Part shown: one piece after another, positions 47,333 to 57,847 of the stretch | Layout of the letters: the number at the start of each line of letters is the position of its first letter | Position numbering within the stretch: the first letter of the stretch is position 1 | NCBI RefSeq assembly: GCF_019991125.1 | Contig: NZ_JAGENB010000001.1 | Location: forward strand, 620,001-684,000 | Length of the DNA stretch: 64,000 nt | Source: Phyllobacterium calauticae | GTDB lineage: Bacteria; Pseudomonadota; Alphaproteobacteria; Rhizobiales; Rhizobiaceae | Direction: 5' to 3' | Program-made: the position numbers and the translations under genes | Notes under the pieces: model-generated | Told to the model about the DNA's origin: nothing | What the model saw: the letters and a program-made list of their open reading frames with translations, nothing else | Databases searched by the model: none

Positions 47333-49453
47333 TTAGTCTCCGGCGGCACGCTGCCGCAACACATCGCGAATCTCGGCAATATCGGCGAGCATGTCCTCGA
47401 TATTGGAGTTGTCGTGATGACGCGGGGCGAAATGCATGTCGGCATATTCGTAGAGAAGCTGCGCAACCGCGACCTGATCCTCGGCCCATGCCGCATCTTC
47501 ATCGGCCATTTCAGCCGCATCAGAAGCGGAATTGCGCGTTTGGGCCTGTTTGATGGCAGCACCCAGGCGTGACTCGGCGGGCGCTGCAACCGTGTTGTCC
47601 GTGCCATGTTCCGTCCGCTTTCCGCCCGACGGCGGACCCGAATCAAACGGGCCGTCGTTTCCGGCACCGGCTGGTGAAGGCTCAGGTCGGTTGCGGGCAC
47701 CCCACCCGCGCAGCATTGCGACACCCAGTCCGGCAAGCAGGCCAGCCAGCATGCCGCCAATCACGGGAACACCGCGTGACGGCCCTGCGGGCTCGGCGGA
47801 TGGCTGCGCTGGCGAAACAACCCGGATACTGGTGCCGCTCATATCGGCGTTTTGCGCGCTTGCCTGGCCGCGCTGCGCATAGGCGTCATAGGCCGCGCGC
47901 TTTGTTGCGGCATCCTGCTCCAGCGCTCGCAGCCGGGTCATGTCCCCGCTTGTTCCGGCCGTGCGCGATTTGAGCTGCGCAAGCTGGTTTGCCAGATCCT
48001 GCTCCCGCTGCACCGAACGCTTGAGTTCGGCCTGCGCCGAGACCGCCATGCGGCTCAATTCGCTGCGCACTTCCTTGCGGATTGCCTCGACTTCCGACCG
48101 CGCCTGTATGAGCAGCGGATGGCGCGGTCCAAGCTTGATCGCCAGCGCATCGGCCTGCTGCTTGAGAACCGAATATTGCGAACGCAAAGCTGCTATCGCG
48201 TCGGACCCCAACGCATCCGGCACCGTGTTGCCGAGAACGCTATCCACCGATGCGCCTTGAATGGCGGCAGCCTGCGCGTTGAGCTTTATTGTCTGATCGC
48301 GGGCGGCGGCGAGCGCATCGCCCGCCTTTGCAACATCGTCAGCCGGTCCACCCTGGGCATCGGCGAGATTGTTGTCGATCCTGAATTTCTGCGCCGCGTT
48401 CTCGGCATCTTCCGCAGCACTGCGCAGTTCATTCAGCCGGCCGGCAAGCGGGGCCGCTGCTCCCGCACCCGGTGACGGATTGCCCTGCTCTTCGATGAAG
48501 ACATCGGACAGAGTATTGGCAAGGCGCGCGGATTTCTGCGGATCGCTGGATCTGACAGTAATATCGAAAACAAAATTCTGTGCGCTCCTCCCGACCGTGA
48601 GATTGTCGGAGAGATTGCGCACCAGCAATGCTTCGCGTGACGCTGTGTCCGGCGTGCTGTCGGTGGAGAAAAGCTCGCGAACGGCCGCAAGCCAGCCCTT
48701 GTCCTTCAGATTGCCATTGAATTCTGGGTCTTTGGCGAGACCCGTCCGGTCGATCACCTGGGAAAGCACACGGTTCGAGCGGATGGCGCGCAATTGGCTC
48801 TCGGCAATGGCCAGGGATGCCTCGGTCGGCAGCTGACCGGGCACAGGCGCTTTCCCGCTCAACGGGATGTTGCTCGGGTCTACCAGCAGTTCAGCGGTTG
48901 ACGGGTAGAGCTTCGGCATTGTCATCGCATAGCCGGCACCAAGCAAGGTGCCGATCAGGGTCGTCGCGATAATCAGTTTTTTGGAATTGATGACGCGATT
49001 GAGGGCGTTGGACGGCTCGATGAACCGTTTCATCGCGACATGGTTGTCAGCAACAGGCTTAAGGGGGCTTGTCGCCGGTGCAACGGGTATATCGGCGGCA
49101 ACCGTCGGCGAAACCGGCGCGACGGATGCGTTATCGTCGATCCGGCGGTTGAGTTCGGCCTTGATGGCCGCCATGTCGGCACGCATGCGATCGATGGCGA
49201 TCTGCTCGGCGTCTTCATCCGTGAGGGCATTATCGGGCTCCGGCGCGGGGATCTGCGTGATTTCGCTGCTGGCCGCCAGACGCAGCGCCCGCATCCGCTG
49301 ATAGTATTCCAGATCGTCTTCGCGGCGGGGTGCTTGCGGGGGTGTTGCAGGCGCCACGCGTGCGGGCGCACTGCCCGCCGTTTCCGGCTGGCTGGCAAAC
49401 GAGAGCAGCGAGCGTCGTGGCCGCTTGTCTATCCCGTTGTCCCGATCACCCAT
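47333..49453 (-). CDS. Wzz/GumC-like polysaccharide chain-length protein
   Basis: A roughly 706-residue inner-membrane protein. The N-terminal 150 residues are cytoplasmic and disordered. A first membrane helix follows (KKLIIATTLIGTLLGAGYAM) with the Wzz signature (YPSTAELLVDPSNIPL), then a long periplasmic coiled-coil with LGPRHPLLIQARSEVEAI, and a second helix (GVPVIGGMLAGLLAGLGVAM). It lacks the C-terminal tyrosine-kinase domain of ExoP/Wzc. It probably sets polysaccharide chain length. A TTG at 49483 with a GGGGG site is an alternative start. No other polysaccharide genes adjoin it. Confidence 0.82.
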   Translation of the reverse strand: MGDRDNGIDKRPRRSLLSFASQPETAGSAPARVAPATPPQAPRREDDLEYYQRMRALRLAASSEITQIPAPEPDNALTDEDAEQIAIDRMRADMAAIKAELNRRIDDNASVAPVSPTVAADIPVAPATSPLKPVADNHVAMKRFIEPSNALNRVINSKKLIIATTLIGTLLGAGYAMTMPKLYPSTAELLVDPSNIPLSGKAPVPGQLPTEASLAIAESQLRAIRSNRVLSQVIDRTGLAKDPEFNGNLKDKGWLAAVRELFSTDSTPDTASREALLVRNLSDNLTVGRSAQNFVFDITVRSSDPQKSARLANTLSDVFIEEQGNPSPGAGAAAPLAGRLNELRSAAEDAENAAQKFRIDNNLADAQGGPADDVAKAGDALAAARDQTIKLNAQAAAIQGASVDSVLGNTVPDALGSDAIAALRSQYSVLKQQADALAIKLGPRHPLLIQARSEVEAIRKEVRSELSRMAVSAQAELKRSVQREQDLANQLAQLKSRTAGTSGDMTRLRALEQDAATKRAAYDAYAQRGQASAQNADMSGTSIRVVSPAQPSAEPAGPSRGVPVIGGMLAGLLAGLGVAMLRGWGARNRPEPSPAGAGNDGPFDSGPPSGGKRTEHGTDNTVAAPAESRLGAAIKQAQTRNSASDAAEMADEDAAWAEDQVAVAQLLYEYADMHFAPRHHDNSNIEDMLADIAEIRDVLRQRAAGD

Positions 49454-49708
49454 TCCTGTCCGCACTCCATAAGAACCGTTCAATACATTACCCCCGAAGC
49501 ATGGCTTACGGTTAACCCAACCTAAAGTTCTATGGGAAATAAATCGTTAATCATTGGTGAAACACCGGGGAATTTATCCGAAGATGCCCTGCGGTGTCGC
49601 GGTGTCTCCCATTATTTCAATGATCGGTGCACCGGCCGCAGGGTTGCCCAGTTGACCCGGCGCTTAGGACCGGATCAAAGTGCGGCCACATGATTTGGGA
49701 GAAGACAG

Positions 49709-50524
49709 ATGGTTGACAGCGTGGTTCTGGTTGGTTGCGGCAATATGGGTTTCGCCATGCTCAAGGGCTGGCTGGATGCCGGCATACTGAAGCCGGGACA
49801 GGTCCACGTCGTCGAACCGACTGATGCCTTGCGGGATCGGGCAGCGACACTCGGGGTCAATGCCGTCGCGGGCGCCGCATCGCTTGCCGCCGGTCTTCAG
49901 CCGCGGGTGATCCTGGTGGCGGTCAAGCCGCAGGTGATGGGCGACGTCCTGCCCGCCTACAAGCGCTTTGCGGAACACGCGACATTCGTGAGTGTGGCTG
50001 CCGGCATTACGGTAAACTTTTTCGAGAAGCATCTGGGCGACAAGACCGCGATCATTCGCACGATCCCCAACACCCCGGCGGCAATCGGCAAGGGCATGAT
50101 CGTTACCTTCCGCAATCCCCATGTCGGTGACGACGATGCGGCATTTGTCGATAGGCTGCTGAAAACCAGCGGCGCTGTCGCCTCCGTTGACGATGAAAGC
50201 CTGATCGACGCTGTGACGGCCGTTTCGGGTTCCGGGCCTGCCTATGTGTTCCATTTCATCGAAGGCCTGACCGAGGCCGGTGTTGCCGCCGGGCTGACGC
50301 GGGAGATCGCCGGCCTTCTCGCCATGCAGACCGTTTATGGCGCCGGTGCGCTGGCTGCGGCCAGCGCAGACACCCCGACGACGCTGCGCGAACAGGTGAC
50401 CAGCCCCAACGGCACCACCGCTGCGGCGCTGAAGGTGCTCATGGGCGAGGACCGGCTGAAGAACCTTCTGACCGAGGCCGTGCATGCGGCGCACCAGCGC
50501 GCCATCGAACTTGGGAAAGTTTGA
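49709..50524 (+). CDS. proC: Pyrroline-5-carboxylate reductase
   Basis: A 271-residue enzyme making proline from pyrroline-5-carboxylate with NAD(P)H. Motifs are VVLVGCGNMGFAMLKGWLDA at the N-terminus, VKPQVMGDVLPA, TVSGSGPAYVFHFIEGLTEA near residue 175, and LREQVTSPNGTTAAALKVL near 230, the family signature. A GGGAGAAG site precedes the ATG. It lies 37 bases before ureD on the same strand, so it may share transcripts with the urease genes, though its function is separate. Confidence 0.95.
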   Translation: MVDSVVLVGCGNMGFAMLKGWLDAGILKPGQVHVVEPTDALRDRAATLGVNAVAGAASLAAGLQPRVILVAVKPQVMGDVLPAYKRFAEHATFVSVAAGITVNFFEKHLGDKTAIIRTIPNTPAAIGKGMIVTFRNPHVGDDDAAFVDRLLKTSGAVASVDDESLIDAVTAVSGSGPAYVFHFIEGLTEAGVAAGLTREIAGLLAMQTVYGAGALAAASADTPTTLREQVTSPNGTTAAALKVLMGEDRLKNLLTEAVHAAHQRAIELGKV

Positions 50525-50561
50525 GCTTTCCCACCCCGCCGGGCTGCGCTAGCCTTGCGGT

Positions 50562-51395
50562 ATGAACGTTCACCCGTCCCTTGACCTGATACCGGAAACC
50601 AGGCCGCAGCGCGCCTACGGGCACGCCCGGCTGGCGGTGAAACCCGTCAATGGGCGTACGCGCATCGCCACGCTCTATCAGGAAGGCTGCGCGAAAATCC
50701 GGCTGCCGGACCGGGACGATGCGGCGCTGGAAGCCGTGATGATCAACACATCCGGCGGCCTGACCGGCGGCGACGACATGCGCTGGCAGTTCGACGCGGG
50801 CAATGATTGCCACGCGCAGATCACCACGCAGGCCTGCGAGCGTATCTACAAAGCCTCGTTTTCTGTCGCCCAGGTGGAAACCACGCTGTCGGTTGGCGAG
50901 AACGCCAGTCTCGCCTGGCTGCCGCAGGAGACGATCCTGTTTGAGCGCTCCGCCCTGAAGCGAACGCTGACGGCGCGGCTTGCCGGAACGGGCCGCGCGC
51001 TGATCATCGAGCCGGTGGTGTTCGGCCGCAAGGCGATGGGCGAGGACGTCCAGACCTGCACGTTCCGTGACCGCTGGCGCATCTACCGGCAGGACAGGCT
51101 GGTTCACGCCGAAGACTTTGCGATTGGTCCCGATACGGCAGCCATGCTTGCCCGGCCTGCCCTGCTCGGCGGAATGCGGACAATGGCCACCATCCTGCTG
51201 CTCGACCACGATGCGGAGCGGTATCTGGAGCCGGCGCGAAAAATAATCGGTGAAAAAGGCGGCGCTTCTGCCTGGTCTGGCAAGCTTCTTGCGAGGCTGG
51301 TGGATGAGGATGCCTATTCCCTGCGGAAACGGCTGATACCGCTGATCGAACTGCTGAATCAAAAGGCAGGCGTGCCTAAAGTCTGGTCAATCTAG
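50562..51395 (+). CDS. ureD: Urease accessory protein UreD
   Basis: A 277-residue accessory protein that, with UreF and UreG, delivers nickel to apo-urease. Typical segments are [18 protein letters not shown] near residue 65, [13 protein letters not shown] near 90, and the C-terminal [20 protein letters not shown]. It opens the urease cluster, 50 bases before ureA. No nickel or urea transporter genes are seen in the window. Confidence 0.94.
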   Translation: MNVHPSLDLIPETRPQRAYGHARLAVKPVNGRTRIATLYQEGCAKIRLPDRDDAALEAVMINTSGGLTGGDDMRWQFDAGNDCHAQITTQACERIYKASFSVAQVETTLSVGENASLAWLPQETILFERSALKRTLTARLAGTGRALIIEPVVFGRKAMGEDVQTCTFRDRWRIYRQDRLVHAEDFAIGPDTAAMLARPALLGGMRTMATILLLDHDAERYLEPARKIIGEKGGASAWSGKLLARLVDEDAYSLRKRLIPLIELLNQKAGVPKVWSI

Positions 51396-51445
51396 GGCCT
51401 GGACCGCGGCGCACGGAACAAACATGGGATGGCCAAGAGGACAAA

Positions 51446-51748
51446 ATGAACCTGACACTCCGTGAAAAAGACAAGCTCCTGATTGCCATGGCGGCAATAG
51501 TCGCCCGCCGCCGCCTCGAACGCGGCGTCAAGCTCAATCATCCGGAAGCCATTGCGCTCATTACGGATTTTGTCGTGGAGGGCGCGCGCGACGGCCGCTC
51601 GGTCGCCGAACTCATGGAAGCCGGGGCCCACGTCATCACCCGTGCCCAGGTGATGGAAGGCATCCCCGAGATGATCCACGACATTCAGGTGGAAGCCACG
51701 TTCCCCGACGGCACCAAGCTCGTCACCGTTCACGAACCGATCCGTTAG
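51446..51748 (+). CDS. ureA: Urease gamma subunit
   Basis: A 100-residue structural subunit of urease, exactly the usual length. The sequence is classic: [57 protein letters not shown]. It assembles with UreB and UreC into the nickel enzyme that splits urea to ammonia and carbamate. ureB follows after 8 bases and an AGGAGG site. Confidence 0.97.
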   Translation: MNLTLREKDKLLIAMAAIVARRRLERGVKLNHPEAIALITDFVVEGARDGRSVAELMEAGAHVITRAQVMEGIPEMIHDIQVEATFPDGTKLVTVHEPIR

Positions 51749-51756
51749 GAGGCACC

Positions 51757-52062
51757 ATGATCCCGGGTGAAATCATTCCTTCCGCAGGCGAGATCGAACT
51801 GAACGCCGGCGCAACCACTATAACACTAAAGGTTGCAAACACCGGCGACCGTCCCGTGCAGGTCGGCTCGCACTATCATTTCTTCGAAACCAATAATGCG
51901 CTGATATTCGACCGTGCTCAGGCACGCGGCATGCGGCTGGATATCGCGGCGGGAACCGCGGTGCGGTTCGAGCCGGGACAGGAGCGCGACGTGACGCTCG
52001 TGCCGCTTGGCGGCAACAGGACCGTTTACGGGTTCCAGCAAAAGATCATGGGAAAGCTTTGA
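51757..52062 (+). CDS. ureB: Urease beta subunit
   Basis: A 101-residue structural subunit with [18 protein letters not shown] at the N-terminus, [17 protein letters not shown] near residue 32 and [19 protein letters not shown] near 75. It stabilises the UreABC trimer. After this gene the cluster is broken by a small secreted-protein gene on the other strand, so ureC lies almost 600 bases away. Transcription of ureC therefore either reads through or starts anew. Confidence 0.97.
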   Translation: MIPGEIIPSAGEIELNAGATTITLKVANTGDRPVQVGSHYHFFETNNALIFDRAQARGMRLDIAAGTAVRFEPGQERDVTLVPLGGNRTVYGFQQKIMGKL

Positions 52063-52094
52063 CCGACCAGCTTCCCCAATGCTCTGTCGCGCGG

Positions 52095-52463
52095 TCAGCT
52101 CGGCTTTTTGGTGACAAGGGTCAAAAGGCCCTTGGAATCGAGGCTCGCGACAACCACCGCCGCCGACGTCAGGCCCTTTTCCTTCAGGGCTGCGGAGACT
52201 TGCGGCGATGCATCGATCGAGGTGCGCAGCTGCTGTATGTCCTTGTCGGAGCGTTTGGCCACGGCATTGTTGACCTGGGTTTTCGTCCCCTCCGGCAATT
52301 CGTTGATATCGACAATGTTGATCGTCGTGATCGGCACCGCTCCGGATTGCGCCGGGGCCTTGCTGGCCGGTTGCTGCGTGGCTGGTGCCGCAGTCTGCGC
52401 ATAGGCGGCGGACGTGGCGAGCGGGAAAGCGGCACACATGGCCAGGATCATCATCTTTCGCAT
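52095..52463 (-). CDS. Small exported protein of unknown function inside the urease cluster
   Basis: A 122-residue protein with a signal peptide (MRKMMILAMCAAFPLATSAAYA), a Pro/Ala/Gln linker, and a short domain with TTINIVDINELPEGTKTQVN and SAAVVVASLDSKGLLTLVTK. It is probably periplasmic. I recognise no family. It lies between ureB and ureC on the opposite strand, converging on ureB with a 32-base gap. The ATG has a GGAAAAA site. Extra genes between ureB and ureC are known in Sinorhizobium, but this one is antisense. Confidence 0.8.
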   Translation of the reverse strand: MRKMMILAMCAAFPLATSAAYAQTAAPATQQPASKAPAQSGAVPITTINIVDINELPEGTKTQVNNAVAKRSDKDIQQLRTSIDASPQVSAALKEKGLTSAAVVVASLDSKGLLTLVTKKPS

Positions 52464-52650
52464 CGTTTTTCCTTTCACGTGATTGGCGAACGATCATCTT
52501 TTGATGACGGGCGCAGTTCACCTGCGGAATTCGATCTCAAGCGGTCGGTTATCGGGTCATTCCGGGGCGATATCGTGGCCGGAATGTGGCTCCGGTCTCC
52601 CGCCGCCGTGCGCGTACCGTGCCAGACCTACAGCCCAGGAGGGAACCATC
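52464..52650. promoter_or_regulatory. Divergent gap between the small secreted-protein gene and ureC
   Basis: These 187 bases must hold the promoter of the minus-strand gene and possibly a second promoter for ureCEFG. The ureC start is preceded by a strong AGGAGGGA site (from 52637). I found no convincing dyad. Confidence 0.4.
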
Positions 52651-54363
52651 ATGCCCGCTAAAATCTCCCGCTCCGCCTATGCCCGCATGTTCGGCCCGAC
52701 AACCGGCGACAAGGTGCGCCTTGCCGACACGGAGCTGTTCATTGAAGTGGAAAAGGATTTCACCATCCATGGCGAAGAGGTGAAATTCGGCGGCGGCAAG
52801 GTTATTCGCGACGGCATGGGACAGAGCCAGGTGGCCCGGGCTGACGGCGCCGTCGATACGGTCATCACCAATGCCCTGATCGTCGACCATACCGGCATCT
52901 ACAAGGCGGATGTCGGGCTCAAGGACGGGCTGATTGCCGCCATCGGCAAGGCCGGCAATCCCGACACGCAGCCGGGCGTTACCATCATTATCGGGCCGGG
53001 CACGGAAATCATCGCCTGCGAGGGCAAGATACTGACGGCTGGCGGCATGGACGCGCATATCCATTTCATCTGCCCGCAACAGATCGACGAAGCGCTGATG
53101 TCCGGCGTGACCACCATGTTCGGCGGCGGCACCGGCCCGGCACACGGCACGCTGGCAACCACCTGCACGCCGGGCCCATGGCATCTGGCGCGGATGATCC
53201 AGGCCTTCGATTCCATTCCGATGAATCTCGGGCTATCGGGCAAGGGCAATGCCTCGCAGCCGAAAGCGCTGGAGGAGATGATCCTCGGCGGCGCCTGTTC
53301 GCTGAAACTGCATGAGGATTGGGGCACCACGCCGGCTGCCATCGACAATTGCCTCACCGTTGCCGACCGGTTCGACGTTCAGGTGATGATCCATACGGAC
53401 ACGCTCAACGAGAGCGGGTTTGTCGAGGATACGGTTGCCGCGTTCAAGGGGCGCACGATCCATGCTTTTCACACGGAAGGCGCAGGCGGCGGGCATGCAC
53501 CTGACATCATCAAGATCTGCGGCCTGCCCAATGTCATTCCCTCGTCGACGAACCCGACACGACCCTACACGAAGAACACCATTGCCGAACATCTCGACAT
53601 GCTGATGGTCTGCCATCACCTGTCGTCGTCGATCCCCGAGGACGTGGCGTTCGCCGAAAGCCGCATCCGCAAGGAAACCATTGCGGCCGAAGATATCCTG
53701 CACGATATCGGCGCCTTTTCGATCATTTCATCGGACAGCCAGGCCATGGGCCGCGTCGGCGAAGTTCTGATCCGCACATGGCAGACCGCCGACAAGATGA
53801 AGCGTCAGCGCGGGAGCCTGCCGCAGGAAACCGGCGACAACGATAATTTCCGCGTGAAACGATATATTGCCAAATATACGATCAATCCGGCGATCGCGCA
53901 GGGTGTATCCCGGCATATCGGCTCGATCGAGGTGGGCAAGCGCGCCGATCTCGTGTTGTGGAATCCGGCCTTCTTCGGCGTCAAACCCGACATGGTGCTG
54001 CTGGGCGGCTCCATCGCCGCCGCGCCGATGGGCGACCCCAATGCATCCATCCCGACGCCGCAGCCGGTGCATTACCGCCCCATGTTCGGCACCTTCGGCA
54101 AGAATGTCTCCAATTCCTCCGTTGTCTTTGTCAGCAAGGCATCGATTGAGGCTGGCCTGCGCCAGTCGCTTGGAACGGACAAGCGCTTGATCGGCGTCGA
54201 GAACACCCGTGGCGGCATTTCAAAGGCATCGATGATCCACAATGACGCCACACCGCATGTGGAAGTTGACCCTGAAACCTATGAAGTGCGCGCCGACGGC
54301 GAACTTCTGACATGCGAACCGGCGACAGTGCTGCCCATGGCGCAGCGTTACTTCCTGTTCTGA
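52651..54363 (+). CDS. ureC: Urease alpha (catalytic) subunit
   Basis: A 570-residue catalytic subunit of standard length. Nickel ligands and catalytic residues are in place: HIHFICPQQ, the carbamylated Lys in [23 protein letters not shown], the catalytic His in [17 protein letters not shown], and the Asp in [14 protein letters not shown]. The ATG at 52651 ([17 protein letters not shown]) has a strong AGGAGGGA site. It is followed by ureE, ureF and ureG in an overlapping or near-overlapping run. Confidence 0.98.
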   Translation: MPAKISRSAYARMFGPTTGDKVRLADTELFIEVEKDFTIHGEEVKFGGGKVIRDGMGQSQVARADGAVDTVITNALIVDHTGIYKADVGLKDGLIAAIGKAGNPDTQPGVTIIIGPGTEIIACEGKILTAGGMDAHIHFICPQQIDEALMSGVTTMFGGGTGPAHGTLATTCTPGPWHLARMIQAFDSIPMNLGLSGKGNASQPKALEEMILGGACSLKLHEDWGTTPAAIDNCLTVADRFDVQVMIHTDTLNESGFVEDTVAAFKGRTIHAFHTEGAGGGHAPDIIKICGLPNVIPSSTNPTRPYTKNTIAEHLDMLMVCHHLSSSIPEDVAFAESRIRKETIAAEDILHDIGAFSIISSDSQAMGRVGEVLIRTWQTADKMKRQRGSLPQETGDNDNFRVKRYIAKYTINPAIAQGVSRHIGSIEVGKRADLVLWNPAFFGVKPDMVLLGGSIAAAPMGDPNASIPTPQPVHYRPMFGTFGKNVSNSSVVFVSKASIEAGLRQSLGTDKRLIGVENTRGGISKASMIHNDATPHVEVDPETYEVRADGELLTCEPATVLPMAQRYFLF

Positions 54364-54375
54364 GGAGAATGAACC

Positions 54376-54885
54376 ATGAAACGCGTCACAGGCCATGCGC
54401 ATACCGGTCACTACACAGGCACGCCCTTCGACCATATCGTCCTGGCGCATGACGAGAGGCATCTGCGCCGCAAGGTCCTGACCCTGCAACAGGGCGAGCA
54501 GATCCTGATCGACCTGCCCGATCCCATCGCCTTCACCCATGGCGACGTCCTTGTCCTCGAAGATGGAAGGATGGCCGAGATTATCGCCGCCGAGGAAGTC
54601 CTCTACGAAGTGACGCCGCGCGACCGGCAGCACCTGTCAGAATTGGCCTGGCATCTTGGCAACCGCCATTTGCCGGCGCAGCTGGAAGAAGACCGCATCG
54701 TCATCTTACGCGACCATGTGATCAAAGCCATGCTGGAAGGTCTTGGAGCCAAGGTGACCGAGATCGTTGCGCCATTCCATCCGCTGCGCGGTGCCTATCA
54801 TAGTGGTCACGATCACGATCACCACGACCATGCGAACGAGCACCATGATCACAGCCATGAACATCACCATCACTCCCATGACTGA
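54376..54885 (+). CDS. ureE: Urease nickel metallochaperone UreE
   Basis: A 169-residue protein with an N-terminal peptide-binding domain and a C-terminal metal-binding domain ([34 protein letters not shown]). The tail after residue 140 is very His-rich ([20 protein letters not shown]), with at least 14 histidines for nickel. The last 8 bases overlap ureF. An alternative read-out of the tail DNA in the next frame is the ureF leader, not a separate gene. Confidence 0.96.
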   Translation: MKRVTGHAHTGHYTGTPFDHIVLAHDERHLRRKVLTLQQGEQILIDLPDPIAFTHGDVLVLEDGRMAEIIAAEEVLYEVTPRDRQHLSELAWHLGNRHLPAQLEEDRIVILRDHVIKAMLEGLGAKVTEIVAPFHPLRGAYHSGHDHDHHDHANEHHDHSHEHHHHSHD

Positions 54886-55546
54886 TTTCACCGCAAACAC
54901 CGCGCTGCTGCGGCTCATGACCTGGCTGTCCCCGGCCTTTCCCGTCGGTGCCTTTTCCTACAGCCATGGCATTGAACGGGCAGTCCATGACGGACTGATC
55001 CGCGACAAGGATACGCTGCATACATGGCTGATCGACCTCCTGCAGCACGGCTCCGTCTGGAACGACGCCGTGCTGTTTGCCGCCGGTTGGCATGATGCGC
55101 GGGAAGGTGGGGATTGCCAGTCCATTGCAACCCTTGGCGAGGCCATGGCCGGATCGAAGGAACGGCACATGGAAACCATGCTGCAAGGCAGCGCTTTCCT
55201 GCAAGCCATCGCGCACTGGGCAGCAGACCAATCGGGCACGACCAGCGAAATGCCCTACCCCGTTGCGGTTGCCATTGCCGCTGCCGGCAATGGCGTGGCG
55301 CTGCAGCCGGGGCTGGCCGCCTTTCTGCATGCGGTCCTTTCCAACCTTATTCAGGGTGCGGTACGGCTTGTTCCGCTTGGCCAAAGCCACGGGGTCGCGC
55401 TGATAGCGGCACTGGAACAGCCGATCCTGGCGGTTGCGCAACGCGCCGCCGCCTCAAGCCCCGATGATTTGGGATCGGCAGCGGTCCTATCGGACATCAT
55501 GGCGATGCAGCATGAAACACAATATTCAAGGGTTTTCCGGTCATGA
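54878..55546 (+). CDS. ureF: Urease accessory protein UreF
   Basis: A 222-residue helical accessory protein. The signature [20 protein letters not shown] lies near residue 12 and [20 protein letters not shown] near 160. It bridges UreD and UreG in the nickel-delivery complex. ATG 54878 lies inside the end of ureE; ATGs further upstream would give an odd Thr/Ile-rich tail that only mirrors the His-codon repeat. The gene overlaps ureG by four bases. Confidence 0.94.
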   Translation: MTDFTANTALLRLMTWLSPAFPVGAFSYSHGIERAVHDGLIRDKDTLHTWLIDLLQHGSVWNDAVLFAAGWHDAREGGDCQSIATLGEAMAGSKERHMETMLQGSAFLQAIAHWAADQSGTTSEMPYPVAVAIAAAGNGVALQPGLAAFLHAVLSNLIQGAVRLVPLGQSHGVALIAALEQPILAVAQRAAASSPDDLGSAAVLSDIMAMQHETQYSRVFRS

Positions 55547-56160
55547 TCTCACAGAATGGACCGCTTCGTGTCGGGATTGGCGGCCCCGTTGGCTCTGGCA
55601 AGACCACGGTCACCGAAATGCTGTGCAAGGCGATGCGCGACCGCTACTCCGTCGCCGTCGTGACCAATGACATCTATACCAAGGAAGACGCGCTGATCCT
55701 CAGCCGCCTGCAGGCCCTGCCGGAAGACCGGATCATGGGTGTGGAGACCGGCGGCTGTCCGCATACCGCCATTCGCGAGGATGCCACGATCAATCTGCAG
55801 GCGATTGCCGAGATGAACAAGCGCCATCCGGACCTCGATATCGTCTTCATCGAATCCGGCGGTGACAATCTCGCCGCAACATTCTCGCCCGATCTTGCTG
55901 ACCTGACCATTTATGTCATTTCGGTCTGCCAGGGCGAAAAAATACCGCGCAAGGGCGGCCCCGGCATTACCCGTTCCGACCTCCTGATCATCAACAAAAA
56001 GGATCTGGCGCCCTATGTCGGCGCCGATCTTGACGTCATGGAAGCCGACACGAAGCTGCAGCGCGGGGCCAAGCCCTATGTTTTCACCGACATGCTGCGG
56101 CGCAACGGGCTTGATGAGGTCATCGCATTCATTGAGACCGCAGGGGGTCTGCGGCCTTAG
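55543..56160 (+). CDS. ureG: Urease accessory GTPase UreG
   Basis: A 205-residue SIMIBI-class GTPase powering nickel insertion. The P-loop is [10 protein letters not shown] near residue 13, the metal-binding CPH is in [17 protein letters not shown] near 68, and [20 protein letters not shown] and [14 protein letters not shown] (the NKxD motif) follow. It overlaps ureF by ATGA. Its stop overlaps the converging luciferase-like gene by 4 bases, ending the urease cluster without a visible terminator. Confidence 0.97.
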   Translation: MISQNGPLRVGIGGPVGSGKTTVTEMLCKAMRDRYSVAVVTNDIYTKEDALILSRLQALPEDRIMGVETGGCPHTAIREDATINLQAIAEMNKRHPDLDIVFIESGGDNLAATFSPDLADLTIYVISVCQGEKIPRKGGPGITRSDLLIINKKDLAPYVGADLDVMEADTKLQRGAKPYVFTDMLRRNGLDEVIAFIETAGGLRP

Positions 56161-57185
56161 CCGCTGGCCCGTGCAGGCTCGGCCTGCTGACCGGCGATCA
56201 TGACCTCGGCAAGAATTTCGTAGGACCGAATCCTCGCCTTGTGATCGAATATGTGGCCCGTCGCCATGATTTCATCGGCACCTGTGCGTCGGATGAACTC
56301 TTCGACACCCGCCTTGACGGTCGACGGTGAGCCGGCAACCGTGCAGGACAGCGACTGGCGTAAAATCGCCCGCGCGTGCAGGTCGAGTGTTTCTTCGTAA
56401 CCTTCGACAGGCGCGGGCAATGGCCCCGGCATACCCGTGCGCAGATTGACGAATGCCTGCTGCTGCGAGCTTTTCAACAAATGTGCTTCGTCATCCGTCT
56501 CCGCTGCAAAAACGTTCAGCCCCAACATGACATAGGGCTTTTCCAGATGTTCGGACGGTTCGAACCTTGCCCGGTAAATCTCCACTGCCCGCTCCATTTC
56601 GGCCGGGGCAAAATGCGAGGCGAAGGCGTAGGGCAGCCCGAGGGCTGCCGCCAACTGGGCGCCAAACAGGCTCGAACCCAAAATCCAGACCGGAACATCG
56701 AGGCCCGCACCCGGTACGGCCTGGACTTTCTGGCCCGGTTCCGGTTCGCGGAAATAGCCCATCAGTTCCACCACATCCTGCGGAAAACCGTTGATGTCCT
56801 GTTCCAGATTGCGGCGCAGGGCATGGGCGGTGATCTGATCTGTGCCGGGCGCGCGACCGACGCCGAGATCAATGCGGCCGGGGTGTAGCGCCGCGAGCGT
56901 GCCGAAAGCCTCCGCCACCATCAGCGGCGCATGGTTCGGCAGCATGATGCCGCCGGCGCCGAGGCGAATGGTCGAGGTGCCGGCAGCCACATGCGCGATG
57001 ACGACGGCTGTCGCAGCACTCGCAATGCCGCGCATGTTGTGATGCTCGGCAAGCCACAATCGGTTGTAGCCGAGACGTTCGGCATGCTGGGCCAGATCCA
57101 GCGAATTGCGAAGGGATTGCCCTGGCGTGCTGCCAACGGGAACCGGTGAAAGGTCGAGGACGGAAAGTGGGGTCATTGCCTTCAT
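56157..57185 (-). CDS. LLM-class flavin-dependent oxidoreductase
   Basis: A roughly 342-residue luciferase-like monooxygenase. Landmarks are [13 protein letters not shown] at the start, [14 protein letters not shown] near residue 45, [14 protein letters not shown] near 80, [14 protein letters not shown] near 105 and [20 protein letters not shown] near 165. Enzymes of this class use FMNH2 and oxygen on varied small molecules; the substrate is unknown. Starts at 57185 and 57176 are both possible. It converges on ureG. Confidence 0.88.
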   Translation of the reverse strand: MKAMTPLSVLDLSPVPVGSTPGQSLRNSLDLAQHAERLGYNRLWLAEHHNMRGIASAATAVVIAHVAAGTSTIRLGAGGIMLPNHAPLMVAEAFGTLAALHPGRIDLGVGRAPGTDQITAHALRRNLEQDINGFPQDVVELMGYFREPEPGQKVQAVPGAGLDVPVWILGSSLFGAQLAAALGLPYAFASHFAPAEMERAVEIYRARFEPSEHLEKPYVMLGLNVFAAETDDEAHLLKSSQQQAFVNLRTGMPGPLPAPVEGYEETLDLHARAILRQSLSCTVAGSPSTVKAGVEEFIRRTGADEIMATGHIFDHKARIRSYEILAEVMIAGQQAEPARASG

Positions 57186-57298
57186 ATAGGCGAGCAATCA
57201 TCGCGCACAATGCGCGGCAACCGATTCATGATTCACAAAATTTGAAGCCATGTTCAATGGAAGACAATGAATCCCCGCGCCCTGAATTGGACCAGCAT

Positions 57299-57508
57299 TC
57301 AGTTCTTCAGGACCCGCAGACCGGCAGCCTCGGCACGCAATTCCATTCCAACAAGCGCGCGTGTTTCCTGGGACAATTGTTCATCGCACTCACGGATAGC
57401 CGTTTCAATGAAATAGGCGATCATTTCAAAGCCTTCACCATCGGCAATAGCGCACAGTTTCGAGAGTTCTGTTTTCAATACTTTCAGCGTTTGAACTCTT
57501 TTGTTCAT
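57299..57508 (-). CDS. Small protein of unknown function
   Basis: A 69-residue, likely helical protein (MNKRVQTLKVLKTELSKLC..., ending LRAEAAGLRVLKN) with no signal peptide. I recognise no family. The ATG at 57508 has a GGAGAGA site at good spacing, which is the main support that it is real. It is flanked by AT-rich DNA on its upstream side. Hydrophobic residues at regular intervals suggest a short coiled coil or dimeric helix pair. Confidence 0.6.
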   Translation of the reverse strand: MNKRVQTLKVLKTELSKLCAIADGEGFEMIAYFIETAIRECDEQLSQETRALVGMELRAEAAGLRVLKN

Positions 57509-57847
57509 GCTATTCTCTCCAGATCCCACCAGCGGCACTACCATTTTTTCTTTTCATTGAAACATTCACACTATTGCAGATAAAAATCCATGTTGCAGAC
57601 CGCACGATCAACAAACTCTGCGGCACAATTAATGGATATTTTCCTCAGTAGTTAATTGTTCTTGCAGTTTATATTGAAAGTTTTCTCACGGTATTATTAG
57701 CAAAATTCACCGCTTGAAAAGCCCCGCAATGATCACAACTTTCGGCAATAGCTTCTTACCTTGATTCAAATTTATATAAAATTAGAATTACTTACGAACA
57801 ACATCATGAATGCATTCATTTATTTTTTCCGACCCCAAATTTATCGG
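57509..57847. other. AT-rich intergenic stretch with no gene seen
   Basis: These 339 bases are much richer in A and T than their surroundings and carry no supported ORF, tRNA or strong hairpin. They must hold the promoter of the 69-residue protein and the 3' end of the exported protein at 57848. Nothing else is identified. Confidence 0.5.

Noticed and set aside
49587-49643. Possible hairpin (CCCTGCGG...CCGCAGGG) upstream of proC
   Set aside because: The 41-base loop region gives no compact fold and there is no T tail, so I do not call a terminator or sRNA.
54767-54877. N-terminal extension of UreF rich in Thr and Ile
   Set aside because: It is the His-codon repeat of ureE read in another frame; the conserved UreF sequence begins at 54878.
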